From Sequoia sempervirens (lineage: Eukaryota; Streptophyta; Pinopsida; Cupressales; Cupressaceae): a stretch of 64,000 nucleotides of DNA. The translations under genes were made by a program, and so were the position numbers. Of the stretch, positions 38,066 through 50,094 are shown in pieces. The notes under the pieces are model-generated. The model made no database searches. It was given only the letters and a program-made list of their open reading frames with translations, and was not told the origin of the DNA. Each line of letters starts with the position of its first letter. Position 1 is the first letter of the stretch. The DNA lies in assembly GCA_007258455.2 (NCBI GenBank), contig VDFB02270651.1:496378564-496442563 (forward strand), given 5' to 3'.

Positions 38066-38589
38066 TGTAAAATAAATTGTCTATGTGGACCACTACACTT
38101 GGAGGCAAGTCATTTCATTTCCCATGCCTTTCCTCATGACATTTTCATTCGTCCATTTAATCCATATCATTCCCCTGCCCATTTTCCCACCTACCTTGGA
38201 CTTGACATAAAATATGTAAACATAAATCATGCTTTGGGGAAAACTCTTGACATGTCAATCCTTTAGTCACAAACTATGCATGCAACTTCATGTCATTGTT
38301 GTCATAACCTCATTATCCCTATGCGACACAGTCCTTGAAGATCATATGCCAATTCCTCTAGTCACATGTCTCCTACCAAGGCCACCTATCAGTTTTTCAT
38401 GTCTATTACCTATCTTGGTTTTCCCTTGCCAATTGTCTAAGGATACTCCATCATCTAATTCAGCCATGAACACAAGTCATTCCAATCATGCTATGCAACC
38501 CCCCCATCAAACAACATCCTCATTATCACCTGTCAATTGGTATTCAACCTGACTAGCGACATAATCATGTCTATCCTTAGAATCATTCA

Positions 38590-38900
38590 CATGCATCATA
38601 AATATGTCAAAAATCCTTAAAAATCATAAAATTTCCTAAAGAATACCTAAAAATAAAAAAAATGTCCTGAAAAAATACCTAAAAATTGAAAAAAGTCTTG
38701 AAAAAAATCCATAAAAATCATAAAATGTCCTAAAAAAGACCTAAAAATAAAAAATATCCTTAAAAAGACCTAAAAATTGAAAAATGTCCTAAAAAAAGAC
38801 CTAAAAGAAATCATAAAAAGTCTTAAAAAAAAGACCAAAAACATCATAAAATGTCCTTAAAAAAGACCTAAACATCGAAAAATGTCCTGAAGAAACAAAA
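38590..38900 (+). repeat. Degenerate tandem repeat, A-rich
   Basis: Units of about 30-40 bp built on AAAATGTCCTAAAAAAGACC and TAAAAATCATA repeat about eight times in the 3' part of element 1. Confidence 0.75.
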
Positions 38901-40017
38901 AAAATAAAAATCAAATAACTCCCAAAAATCCCAAAACAGAGTCAACATTCATCACGTCGGTCATATAAGTCAAACATAGTTGCATCAGTCAAATAAGTCA
39001 GACATAGTGGCACTCGAATAAAATCAGTCATTCAAAACGTTGACATTTAAATTATGAACCAACAAATAACATAGTCCAATCAATCATCCAGTCAAAATCA
39101 GTCAAATTGCCAAAACAATGTCAATCTTGTCACTCTTTGGTCCCCTCTAGGATGTGTCCTTCTTGGACTTGGACCTCGTCAAAACGTCATTTTCATTTTT
39201 TTAGGATGTGTCCTTCCTAACAATAGGCCCTGCCAAACCGTCAACACCGTCGAATTGGCAACTTGTCAAAACTATCAAACTGTCAAAGTGACAAACTATC
39301 ACGAAATTCATCTTCAACAAAACAAACATCGGCAAACACATTAAATGGCTCTTGATTTTTCTGGTCTATTTTGTCTTACCTTTTGTCCATTTTGTCTGAT
39401 CTTTTTGTTATTTTGTCTTATGTTTTGTCGTTTTGTCTCTTGGTCATGTTACTAGCTACCTCGAGGATGTCCCTTGAAGGATTTAGAGGTGTGATGACGT
39501 CTCATGACCTATTTTGTTTTTCTTTGACTATTGTCTATGGATTGTCTTGACAAAAAGACTGGGGCAACTTCGCCCTTAGTATGAGTTAGGACATTCCTTA
39601 TCTGTGACTGTCTGTTTTGCAAATGGTCACCTTGCACATTTGGGTCTATGTCATACCATGGTGTTTGTGGACCATTTGAGACATTTTAACGCCCAATGAT
39701 GATAAATATAAAAATGTAAGCATGAAAGTTGGTTCCCTTATCATTTCTCGCTAGCTTTCCATCTTCATCCTCCTTTCTCTTCCACGCTAATATCCATCCC
39801 CTTCCAAGCTAACATTTCTTCTATCCTTCATCCTCTAGTCTTATCATCCATTTCGAGAGCACATTCGTGTTCTTTGAACTCACCTGTCCTCTCGAGGGGG
39901 CATACACAACCCTCCTCGTCATTCTTCTTTCACTGGGGCATATTCGTACCCTGCTATCACTAGGGCATATTTCAGAATTAAATTTCTTTGACACAATGCA
40001 ATGAACTACATTATGTC
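38901..40017 (+). other. Element 1 3' untranslated region
   Basis: Rich in GTCAAA and TTTTGTC words. Contains three CTCGAGGGGGCATA / ACTGGGGCATA-type phrases near 39890-39970. No coding motif seen. Confidence 0.5.
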
Positions 40018-40031
40018 AAAGAGGGGGAAAA
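40018..40031 (+). other. Polypurine tract of element 1
   Basis: AAAGAGGGGGAAAA ends exactly at the first base of the 3' LTR, as expected for the plus-strand primer. Confidence 0.85.
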
Positions 40032-41090
40032 TGTAGACACTGAAAAATGTCCTAAGTCCGCGAGCATCATTTTTCTTGGTCGTTATCCTTCGATAATTGA
40101 ATAATTTTAATTATTTAATTAAGTTTGACCGCATTCCTCTATTAATTAAATAATTTTTAATTATTTAATTAATTCACCTTCTCATCTTTATTCTATCTTG
40201 ATCAATTAAAATTATTTAATTGTGTCGCTAATATATCCCTTTCTTCAATAATTACATAAATCATTTTTTATTTAATTATTTATCTTTCATCTATAGTCAA
40301 ATAATAATAATAATCATTATTTGACCTTTATTCTTCTATAATTAAATAATTGTCAAAATTATTTAATTGTGTTTCATTCCTCTCTTTTGGATAAATAATT
40401 CAAATTAATTATCCATGTCTAATTTCCACCTCCCCATTTAATTAAATTAATTAATTTAATTAAATGCTCTTTTTGTCATTTTATCTAAATAAATAATTTG
40501 GATAAATTATTTATTTGCCACTTGTCATTTTCCTCCATTTTGAATATATAATTTAAAATAAATTATTTATGCACCTCTACTTGGTCAAAGGTACCCTGTC
40601 ATTATTTTATGTCATAGTTTGCATGTCCTTGACATAGCCTGCATGTCCCTGCATGTCTGTCATAGCCTACATGTCCCTGCATGCCTTCCTGTCATGATTC
40701 CTCCAAGAATAGCATATTCTTGGTGCACCAATTCTAGACCATTGATCTTGGAATCCTTCTAGAGGATTAATCTCAGCTGTCCATTTGAAGGGTTGTCTAT
40801 AAAAGCAACCTTCCTTCTCCATTTTCAGCTTAATAGCTAATTGTCTCCAACTTTCTTGCTACCATTTGCAAATTTTGCACAAGTATTTCAACAAATATGA
40901 GGGCAAAGTTGCATAACAAGAAGAAGGAGAGCAAGAGAAGGAATCAACCATAATGGGGAGTGCTTTCTTTTATGTTTTGCATTTTTGATTATCTCCATTA
41001 TTTGTTTTCTCTTATTTGGATGAGGTTAATAGTTTATAAGTGTTGGTTGTCACTTTATCTATGCTATTTGATTTCTAACCCCATCTTACA
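40032..41090 (+). repeat. 3' LTR of element 1
   Basis: Matches the 5' LTR over its length. TATAAAAG at 40798-40805. About 30 bp longer through an extra copy of a TGTCATAGCCTACATGTCCC unit near 40650-40690. Confidence 0.93.
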
Positions 41091-41095
41091 GAAAC

Positions 41096-41530
41096 AACAC
41101 AATTACAAAACCAAAATTCTAAGAGATGTGAAAATTTCAAGATGAAATATTGCATTAGGATCTCAAAGAAAAACTACAAAATATTGACTACATACATCAA
41201 TGTGCATGTATGCCAAAGTATGCAACAATGAATATGCAAGAGTATGCAAAAGTATGCAAATACAAGTTAAGTAGTGATTTTATATAGAAGGAGAGGATGG
41301 AGGTTCCAAATCCAACCAATAGGAATTGACCACCAATAACCACCAATATTAAATAAAGTGATGAAAAAGGTAAATGTTCCACCCTTTAAGGGTGGAGACA
41401 ACTCATCACCTTATCTCCTAGTTATTAGATAATAAACCCACTTTGTATATTAAGAAAGATTAATAAAAGTTTAGGAAAAACCTATGACTAAGGGAAAATA
41501 AATTAACCCACTAGAAAAATAAAAACTTAC
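41096..41530 (-). mobile_element. Copia LTR remainder, minus strand
   Basis: Continues the LTR cut by element 1 (other part 31907-31976). A TATATAAAA box reads on the minus strand near 41277-41285, and short AGTATGCAAA repeats lie at about 41213-41262. The outer end is not clear. Confidence 0.45.
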
Positions 41531-41539
41531 ACCAAAACT

Positions 41540-42160
41540 CCGTTCTTATAAAATTATGGATGGAAGTAAAATTTTCAACCCATTCATCATTATCTTGGAT
41601 ATGATCTTGTAGACTAAATTATATAATGAAGTAGGTTTGTAATTTGAAAATGAGGTGTAAAACAATTTTTTTGGAATGGGGATGATTTTTTTCTTGTTAA
41701 ATTATATGAATATCTTGTTATATTTCCTTGACTCTTCTACCATTCTCTAGATTTCATTGCCTATGAAACCCTAGAAAAATTGTAAGAATCAGGCTGGGAA
41801 TCCATTGAAGCCCAAATATTTATCTAGGTGAAGCTAAAATATTGAGGATTTGACTTCCTCAAAACAGATTGAGGTAGAAATAAAATTATTATCTTTGTTC
41901 CTTAATATAGGTGATATTGAAAATCCAAAATTTTATTGTATATGGAATCAGCAAAATCATCTCCATTGTGAAGGTTGTAGAAGAGCTTAATTACATTTTC
42001 TTGGATGTGTACATGGTTAGTCAAAGTTTTGTCATTGCTATCAATGCTTTAAAGATATTCTTTTCTATCTATGCCACACAAATTCCAAAATACAATGGAT
42101 TTCCCAAATACAATCTCGAAAGGGATTTGATCACAAAGCCCATAACAACACTAATGATCT
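41540..42160 (-). mobile_element. LINE relic A1, minus strand
   Basis: The minus strand gives YKPTSLYNLVYKIISK and NGLKILLPSII (near 41630-41560), the RPISLCNxxYKIIxK...NRL block of LINE RT. The same region occurs, better kept, at 46750-47390. Heavily decayed. Confidence 0.65.
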
Positions 42161-42344
42161 AGTGAGTCAATATTTTAGTATTAAACAAGAATATTCTTGA
42201 ATTTTCTCTATTTATGAGTTGACAAGAGTGAAAAATGTATTCATCTAGTGTTGAGTTTATAACTTTTCTTTCATTCATCTTCAAAGTTCCATAGAGGAGA
42301 GTTTCATCAATAAATCTAGTTGATAAGTGATGGTTGGAATGTTA

Positions 42345-42860
42345 TCTAGTAATTAAAATAGCTTCCCAAAAATTGGTCATAACATAATAGGAAATCCCCT
42401 ATCTAAGCACTTCAACAATAATCATGAATAGGAATGTGGATAATGCGTCCCCCTATCAAATACCATGATCTACCTCAAATAAACCACAAAGGAAACCATT
42501 AACTATGACAAAGTGGAAATACAAGCATAGATCCATCCAAGTCATTTATGATTGAACCCAAATATTTTCATATTTTTTAGTAGAAATCTCCAACTGACCC
42601 TATCATATTTTTTATGAAGTGGATGACTTCATGAGCTATAATAATTTATTTAAGGAAGCTAAGGTAGAAAAAATCCTTCCTACACTAATCTCGAGAGAAG
42701 GGTTATGCAAAAAAAATTAGATCTTTACAACAGCTACAAATACTAAACATAAATGAACATAAATACCATTCATAACACAATATAGTGATTTACGTGGAGA
42801 AAAATATTTCAAGAGAAAAACCCCACACTCCAAAAACTGCCCAATGTATTTTGAGGGAGA
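42345..42860 (-). mobile_element. LINE relic B1 and flank, direct copy of 45533-46080
   Basis: On the minus strand IIIAHEVIHFIKN (near 42640) and GDALSTFLFMIIVE (near 42450) match the HEVIH and GDPLSPFLF blocks of LINE RT. The stretch, including the right-hand end ACTCCAAAAACTGCCCAAT, is repeated in the same orientation at 45533-46080, beyond the GA satellite. Confidence 0.7.
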
Positions 42861-45065
42861 GACCTAAGGGAGAGTGTGTGTGAGAGAGGGGGTTGGAGTG
42901 AGAGAGAGTAGTTTAGGTAGGGTGGGAGGGAGTGACACCTAAGAGAGAGAGACTTGAGAGGGAGAGAGAGAAAGATAAAGACCTGAGAGAGGGAGTTGGG
43001 GTGAGAGAGAGAGAGAGAGAGAGACCCGAGAGAGGGAGTTGGGGTGAGAGAGAGAGAGACTTGAGAGGGGGGAGAGAGAGGGAGTGTGAGAGAGTGGGTT
43101 TGAATGAGAGAGAGTTGTCTAGGTAGGGTGGGAGGGAGTCATACTTGAGAGAGAGAGACTTGAGAGGGAGAGAGAGAGAGAGTTATCTAGTTAGGATGAG
43201 GGGGAGAGACCTGAGAGAGGGAGAGGGGTTGGGAGGGAAATTTTGAGGGAGAGACTTGAGAGAGAGAGAGTGGGAGACACCTGAGAGAGTGACTTGAGAG
43301 AGGGAGAGGGGTTGGGAGGGATATTTTGAGGGAGAGACCTGAGAGAGAGGGAGTGGGAGACACTTGAGAGAGTGACCTGAGAGAGAGATACCTGAGAGAT
43401 AGAGAGAGATAAGAGGGAGAGAGAAAGATAAAGACCTAAGAGAGGGATTCAGAGTGAGAGAGAGTGAGAGAAAGACCTAAGAGGGAGAGAGAGAGAGAGG
43501 AGTGTGAGAGAGGGGGTTGGAGTGAGAGAGATTTGTCTAGGTAGGGTGGGAGGGAGTGAGACCTGAGAGAGAGAGAGCCTATTGTTAGAGAAAGAGAGTT
43601 ATCTAGTTAGGATGGGAGGGAGATACCTGAGAGAGGGAGAGGGGTGTGAAGGATATTTTAAGGGAGAGACCTGAGAGAGAGGGAGTGTGAGACAGGGGTT
43701 GGAGTGAGAGGGAGTAGTCTAGGTAGCTTGGGAGGGAGTGAGGCCTGAGAGAGAGAGACTTGAGAAAGGGAGGGGTTGGGAGGGATATTTTGAGGGAGTG
43801 TGAGAGAGTGGAATAGAGTGAGAGAGAGTTGTCTAGGTAGGGTGGGAGGGAGTGAGACCTGAGAGAGAGAGAGACTTGAGAGGGAGAGAGAGAGAGAAAG
43901 AGAGATTTAACTAGTTATGGTGGGGGGAAGAGACTTGAGAGAGGGAGAGGGGTTGGGAGGGATATTTTGAGGGAGATACCTAAGAGAGAGGGAGTGGGAG
44001 ACACTTGAGAGAGAGATGAGAGGGAGAGAGAAAGATAAAGACCTAAGAGAGAGAATTGGAGTGAGAGAGAGGGAGTGTGAGAGAGGGGGTTGGAGTGATT
44101 TGTCTAGATAGGGTGGGAGGGAGTGAGACATGAGAGAGAGACTATTGATAGAGAAAGAGATTTATCTAGTTAGGATGGGAGGGAGAGAACTGAGAGAGAG
44201 GGAGTGTGAGAAAGGGGGTTGGAGTGAGAGAGATTTGTCTAGGTAGGGTGGGAGGGAGTGAGACCTAATAGAGAGAGACTATTGACAAACAAAGAGAGTT
44301 ATCTAGTTAGGATGGGAGGGAGAGACCTAAGAGAGAGGGAGTGTGAGAGAGGGGTTGGAGTGTGAGAGAGTAGTATAGGTAGGGTGGGAGGGAGTGAGAC
44401 CTGAGAGAGAGATACTTGAGAGGGAGAGAGAGAGTTATCTATTTAGGGTGGGGGGAGAGACTTGAGAGAGGGAGAGCGGGTGGGAGGGATATTTTTAGGG
44501 AGAGAATTGAGAGAGAGGGAGAGAGAGAGGGAGTGGGAGACACCTGAGAGAGAGAGACTTGAGGGAGATACTTGAGAGGGAGAGAGACCTGAGAGAGAGA
44601 GACTTGAGAAGGAGAGAGAAAGGGAGTGGGAGAGACCTGAGAAAGAGAAACTTAAGAGGGAGAGAGAGTTGTCTAGTTAGGGTGGGAGGGAGACTTGAGA
44701 GAGGGAAAGGGGGTGTGAGAGATCCAAGAGATAGAGGGTGGGAGGGATAGCGAGAGGGAGAGAGAGTTTTCTAGTTAGGGCGGGAGGGAGATACTTGAGA
44801 GAGGAAGAGGGGGTGCGAGAGATCCAAGAGATAGAGGGTGGGAAGGATAGAGTGAGGGAGAGTGAGTTTTCCAGCTAGGGTGGGAGGGAGAGACTTGAGA
44901 GAGGGAGAGGGGGTGCGAGAGATCCAAGAGACAAATGGTGGAAGGGATAGAGTGAGAGAGAGACTTGAGAGAGAGGCGGTGGGAGGGATAGAGGGAGAGA
45001 GAAACTTAAGAGAGAGGGGGTGAGAGGGATAGTGGGAGGAAGAGACCTGAGAGGGGGAGTCATCC
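42861..45065 (+). repeat. GA-rich higher-order satellite block
   Basis: 2.2 kb of GAGA words organised around two recurring phrases: TAGGTAGGGTGGGAGGGAGT (near 42914, 43131, 43541, 43844, 44241, 44377) and CTAGTTAGGATGGGAGGGAG (near 43188, 43608, 44169, 44313). Between them ACCTGAGAGAGAG and ACTTGAGAGAG alternate. So it is a complex repeat, not a plain microsatellite. Open frames in it are artefacts. Confidence 0.9.
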
Positions 45066-45316
45066 TATACATTAAATCCTCAACCCTATACCTTAAACAC
45101 TAAGGATGGAAGATAAGATAGAGAGTGCAGGAGAGACCTAGAGAGGGTTGAGAGAGAATAGGTACATATTGGTTAAGAGGGAAGGAGGTGGAGAGGGAGT
45201 GAAAGGTAAAACCTCAACTATCCATCAACAATCATAAACCGCGAACTCTAAGCGTTATCAAAGTGGTGGAGAGAAACACTAAGAGAAAGCAAAGTTAGTT
45301 TTCTATCAATGTAGCT

Positions 45317-45440
45317 CATTTGGCGAGTGCCAAATTTGGCGCTCTCCAAATGACACATCCCATTTGGCCCTTGCCAAATTTGGTGAGTGCTAAATGGGAT
45401 GTGCCATTTGGAGAGTGCCAAATTTGGCACTTGCCAAATG
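45317..45440. repeat. 124-bp near-perfect palindrome
   Basis: Two arms of 62 bp meet at CCAAATTTGG with no loop. Fewer than ten mismatches separate the arms. The arms are themselves made of GTGCCAAATTTGGC-type words, so it may have grown by repeated duplication of a 14-bp palindrome. Confidence 0.88.
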
Positions 45441-45532
45441 AACTGCTTATGGACGTGATTTTCTTAGGAGTGTACCAAATTTTCACATATTTTTGGTTGT
45501 GCCATTTTTGTGTCACAACTTGGTGCACTTAC

Positions 45533-46080
45533 CCTAGTAATTAAAATACATTCCCAACAACTGGTCATAGCACAATGGGAAATCCCCTAGCTAAGCACTT
45601 CATCCATAATCACAAATATGAATGTTGATAATGGGTCACCCTATCAAATACCATGATCTACCTCAAAGAATCCACAAGGGGAACCATTAACTGTGACATA
45701 GTGTAAATACAAGCATATATCCATCCAAGCCATTAATGATTGAACCCAAACATTTCCATAAGTTTTAGTAGAATTCTCCACCTAACCCTATCATATCTTT
45801 TTTTATCAATCTTTAGGATCAAACCATTTTATTTATATTTTTTTATGGAGTGGATGACTTCATGAGCTATAATAATTTATGTAAGGAAGCTAAGGTAGCA
45901 AAAAATATTCCTACACTAATCTCGAGAAAAGGGTTATGCAAAAAAAATTAGATCTTTACAATAATTACAAATACTAAACATAAAAAACATAAATACCATT
46001 CATAACACAATATTGTGATTTACATGGAGAAAACAATTTCAAGAGAAAATCCCCACACTCCAAAAGCTACCCAATATATT
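45533..46080 (-). mobile_element. LINE relic B2 and flank, direct copy of 42345-42860
   Basis: Close copy of 42345-42860, including the LINE blocks around HEVIH and the end ACTCCAAAAGCTACCCAAT. The two copies flank the GA satellite and the palindrome. Confidence 0.7.
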
Positions 46081-46603
46081 CTTCAAAAATCAATAAGATT
46101 ACAATATACTTACAAAGAAAAATCTCTCAAGAGTATCACCAGTTCCATAAATCTAGAGACAAATCAACATTTATAAGACTCTCACACTCAATCTCCATCT
46201 CAAGAACCCAATATATCAATACATGAATCTGTCAAACGGTATTCATAAATTTCCATGAGCTAAAACCACCCAAAAAGTGGTGCCCAACTTATCTTCAATA
46301 AAAAATCCCCCATGATGTGTCCAAACCTGCACCAAAATGTGTAACTCCCCCTTACAACTCTTTTATGTGACCAACATGTTCTCACATTTTCTAATTTGAG
46401 AGACCCAGCTTTCAGAGGCCATAACATTTGATTTGGGTATTAAATTGATGAACTATTTGAATAATTGGAAAGCTCATGAATTGCTCTATCAAGCTACAAA
46501 CCACTTTGCTAGTTACAACCACTTTTGGGCCCGAAAACAAGCTCTAAATGCCACAAATTTGACTTTGAAACTTTCCAAGATGGAAACTTTAATATCTTAA
46601 AAT
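46081..46603. other. Unassigned intergenic DNA
   Basis: No gene or structured repeat recognised; lies between two parts of the LINE. Confidence 0.4.
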
Positions 46604-47390
46604 CTAGAAATGAAATTGGGTCAAAAATTTACCAGCATATTTATTTGGACATTTTATAGCTTTAGGTGAAATCTCAAAGCCATTCATGCTTAAATGTAAA
46701 CTTACTATAAATAGTAACATTTTATAATTGCAAGGTTGAGACATCTTGTTTCTAAATATTTCCTCCATGATATTTTGGCCTTTAATGAAGCCACTCTTTT
46801 CTTTTGAAATTATGGATGGAAGTAAAATTTTCAACCTATTCACCATCATCTTGGATATGATCTTATAGATTATTTTACATAATGAAATAGGCTTGTATTT
46901 TGTAAATGAGGAACAACCCAATTTTTTGAGAATGGGGATGATGTTTGTCTTATTGAAATCTCTAAGTATCTTTCAATATTTCCTTGAATCTTTTACCATT
47001 CTCTAGTTGCCATTACCCATGAAATCCCAATAGAATTGAAAGAATTAGGTTGGAAATCTATGGGGGCCTATAGCTTTATTTATGTGTAGCTGAAATACTT
47101 TGGATTTGTCTTCCTTAACACGAACTAGGGAAGAAAGGAAATCATTATCTTCATTTCTTAATATAGGTGGTATGAAATCCATAATGATGTTGTGTTTGGG
47201 ATCAACCAAATTGTCTCCACCCAATAGATTGCAAAAGAGCTTAATTTCCTATGCTTGGATACCCACATGGGTAGTCAAAGTTTTGTCGTCGCCAACAATG
47301 ATGTGGCATATTCTATTTTTTTGTGTCGTATCTTTGAGGCATTGTAGAAGAATTTTATGAAAGAAGGAAATGAGTTGTTTGAAAGAATAC
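46604..47390 (-). mobile_element. LINE relic A2, minus strand
   Basis: Minus strand: KYKPISLCKIIYKIISKMMV, then NRLKILLPSIISKEKSGFIK and GQNIMEEIF (46910-46750) form a clear LINE RT block (RPISLC...YKIISK...NRL...SGFIKGR.I). The order on the minus strand, A2 then B2, is that of an intact LINE. Decayed upstream. Confidence 0.8.
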
Positions 47391-47490
47391 CTCAAAGAAA
47401 TGTGGTCTCATGGTGATGTCCATCACCATGAGACCGCATTTCTTTGAGACATTCTTGCAAATAGCTCACTGCCTTCTTCTATGCAACCAC
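47356..47490. pseudogene. Two opposed PPR-motif fragments forming a hairpin
   Basis: The plus strand at about 47371-47417 encodes NELFERIPQRNVVSW. The minus strand at about 47470-47420 encodes GSELFARMSQRNAVSW. Both are the PPR signature (LFDxMPxRNVVSW). Because they are opposed, they make arms 47391-47418 and 47421-47448, 28 bp each with one mismatch and a 2-nt loop. PPR proteins bind organelle RNA; these are only fragments. Confidence 0.6.
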
Positions 47491-47639
47491 TGCAACAAAT
47501 CCCTATGATTAGCTCCATTTTTTGCTTTCACCCATTGTTTTAATTTATTTTTCTCCAATTTTTTTTAAAATTTGGTGCTATTTATCAGGATGGCACTATT
47601 TTTGGCATTTATTGTGTTGATCAAACTAAGTAGGCACCA
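47491..47639. other. Short unassigned spacer
   Basis: No feature recognised; T-rich. Confidence 0.4.
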
Positions 47640-47885
47640 AATTAAGCACCAATTAGCGCCTAGATTTGCGCCGAGTTTGGTGTCAAGTTTTGTGCTGAGT
47701 TTTGCACCTAGTGTGGATCCTAGTTTGTTGTCTAGTGTGGCTCCTAGTTTGGCATCTAGTTTAGCACCTAGTTTAATGCCTATGTTAGCGCCTAGTCTAG
47801 CACCTAGTTTGCGTCGAGTTTTTCGTTGGCATTAGTGCCTAATTTAGCGCCTACTTTAGAGACTACTTTAGCGCCTAATTGTTTT
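47640..47885 (+). repeat. 12-bp minisatellite (CTAGTTTAGCAC-type)
   Basis: About eighteen degenerate 12-bp units such as CTAGTTTAGCAC and CTAGTCTAGCAC. One frame reads as repeated A-P-S-L, which is an artefact of the 12-bp period. Confidence 0.85.
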
Positions 47886-47979
47886 GATCTAGCAAGGATT
47901 AGGGGTGTTAGAACAAAAAGTACTTCCCCAATATTCACTAGCCTTCAATTGCTTGCCTACATTTCACTTGCATCAAAAG

Positions 47980-48275
47980 ATCCCTCAACCCTCAACCCTA
48001 ATCCCTCAACCCTCAACCCTCAACCTTAAACCCTAAACCCTCAACCCCTATACCCTCTACCCTATACATTGGACCGTCAACCCTAATCCTTCAACCATAT
48101 ACCCTCAAAGCTATACCCTAAATGCTCTACCCTCAACCCTTAACCATCAACCCTAAACCCTTAAACCGTAAACCCTTAAACCTTCTACCTTCTATCCTCA
48201 ACCCTAATTCCTCAACCCTAGTATACCCTCAACCCAATACCCTAAACCATCAACCCTATACAATATTCAACCCTA
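47980..48275 (-). repeat. Interstitial telomere-like repeat (CCCTAAA variants)
   Basis: Tandem 7-bp-like words CCCTCAA, CCCTAAA, CCCTATA and CCCTTAA. CCCTAAA is the complement of the plant telomere TTTAGGG. Too degenerate to be a real chromosome end. Confidence 0.8.
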
Positions 48276-50090
48276 ATAAATTGCCTATTAGCAAGTGCAT
48301 CCACCAAGATGTTAGCTTCCCTATAGAAATTGATCATAATTTCAAAGGAAGAAAAATTATGAAGAAGGGACAATATATTTCCCAACAAATAATTCAAGTG
48401 CTAGTTTTTAGAAGCCTTCCTTGATAGGGAATTAACCACAGTTGGTGAATCACCTCAATGAGGATATGAAAATTTTTATTCTTCAAAGCCATGTCTATTG
48501 TAAATATACTTCTATTGTGGCACTAAACTAACATTTAAAAATTTCTAGGTGGGTAGGTTACTACTATTGGATGTGTCTTTTCACTGCCCAAGTGTCTTAA
48601 TCCTTCCAAGCTACATCATACTAACAATGTCCCTTAAGAGAGATAAGACCAAAAAAATTCTAAAGTGATATTTTTGAACTTCTAGCCTCACATAGGCTCC
48701 CTTATCATTGTACATGTGTATACAAGAATTATTCAAACACTAAAATAATCAAAGGATTTTACTAGCTATAAGATGGATATACATTGAAATAGAAAATAGT
48801 TAAATTGGGAGAAAAAGAGAGATGAATCCTTAAATGTATAGGTGCTATCAAAGAATAATATATATTTTGATCACTATCAACAATAATAATATTAAGTTTG
48901 TAGTTAGTGTTGAAACCATTTTAAAAATTTATTGTCACTCCTATCAAGTAATATTAAGCCTTATTATTCAAAACACTCAAATAATTTAAACCATTTAAGA
49001 TTTGAATACATGCAATATATATATAGATCTCAATAAGGCCATGAAGGTATACATAATGTCTTGATACTGTCATATAGTGTTATAAGGTCTACAATGTCAT
49101 ATATGCATTTGATGAATGTCTAAATAAATTCATATAGGAGTACAATTGTACACATTGGTAAAATATAAATACATACATATAAACCCATATAGGTATATAC
49201 AATGATATACATTAGAATAAAAGTCTACATCTACATTTCATGAAGGCATACAATAAATGTGAAAATATATGTAATTATGGAGTGTCATTAAATGATCAAC
49301 GACTCTTTCTGTGTTAAGAATATGGAGAATCAATATCATAATTGGTAGCTCTCCTTTTCAAATTAATAGAATTCCTAAGCTCAATAATTTTTTTAACTTC
49401 ACCTATTAATGCAATTAAACCATATATACAATAGTATATAAATCTTGAATAAAATGAAATAAATAAGTAATCACTTGCCATAAATTAATGATCTTCTACT
49501 TCTCTTCATTTACCTAAGAATAAATGAATGGTTCACAAAGTGGAGTTGCCTCCTCTTATGTAAAGAATGAAGAAACAAATCAAACTAAAAATAAATATCA
49601 TTTATTTACACTAAGTGGTGTTAGATAAAATAAAAATTACATAATGTTATTTATATTACTAGCTCATACCAATGTGAGAGCCTTAGGAGATAAAATTTCC
49701 ATTGCAATTCCCATATCCTAGAAGAGTATGTATTTCCATTGCAATTCCCATATCCTAGAAGAGTATGTGTTGATGTCATTAACTAAAAATAGGAACAACA
49801 TTATTTGACCAAAATATTCATAACATTATTTACATACATAATGATTAAAATTAATAAAACTTATCCTTTAATGAAATTTGATAACTAAGTACCACTAATG
49901 TTTCATAATATTAAAGGTCTTGTTGGAGCCAAAAATCCACCTTGGTTATTTTGCATACTTCCATTTTCACCCATCTTCCCACACTCACCATATGTCCCAT
50001 CTCCATTTCATAATGGCTGACACTAATATAAACCACCAAATAAGGTCCTTGGTCATAACACTAAAGTGAATTCCCTATCTGAAGTGTTCC
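48276..50090. other. Unassigned, AT-rich; one 37-bp tandem duplication
   Basis: No gene seen. A 37-bp unit starting ATTTCCATTGCAATTCCCAT is present twice in tandem at about 49695-49770. Confidence 0.45.
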
Positions 50091-50094
50091 CATA

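Larger units (their letters stand above)
31982..41090 (+). mobile_element. Complete non-autonomous LTR retrotransposon (element 1)
   Basis: 9109 bp with two long LTRs (31982-33010; 40032-41090), both starting TGTAGACACTG and ending CATCTTACA. A 5-bp target duplication GAAAC lies at 31977-31981 and 41091-41095. A primer-site-like sequence follows the 5' LTR, and a polypurine tract precedes the 3' LTR. The 7-kb interior shows no gag zinc knuckle, protease, RT, RNase H or integrase motif. It has a leader block, low-complexity tracts, a Ser/Pro-rich ORF, a broken G-patch, a basic block and an A-rich region. It therefore depends on enzymes supplied elsewhere. Its layout matches the element that starts at 55616. 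Confidence 0.93.

Noticed and set aside
45248..45544. Overlapping ORFs on both strands at the palindrome
   Set aside because: They arise from the palindromic repeat itself, so both strands read similarly.
47640..47885. APSL-repeat protein
   Set aside because: A 12-bp tandem repeat translated in one frame; no start context or partner domain.
47980..48275. True telomere end
   Set aside because: Too degenerate and followed by ordinary sequence on both sides.
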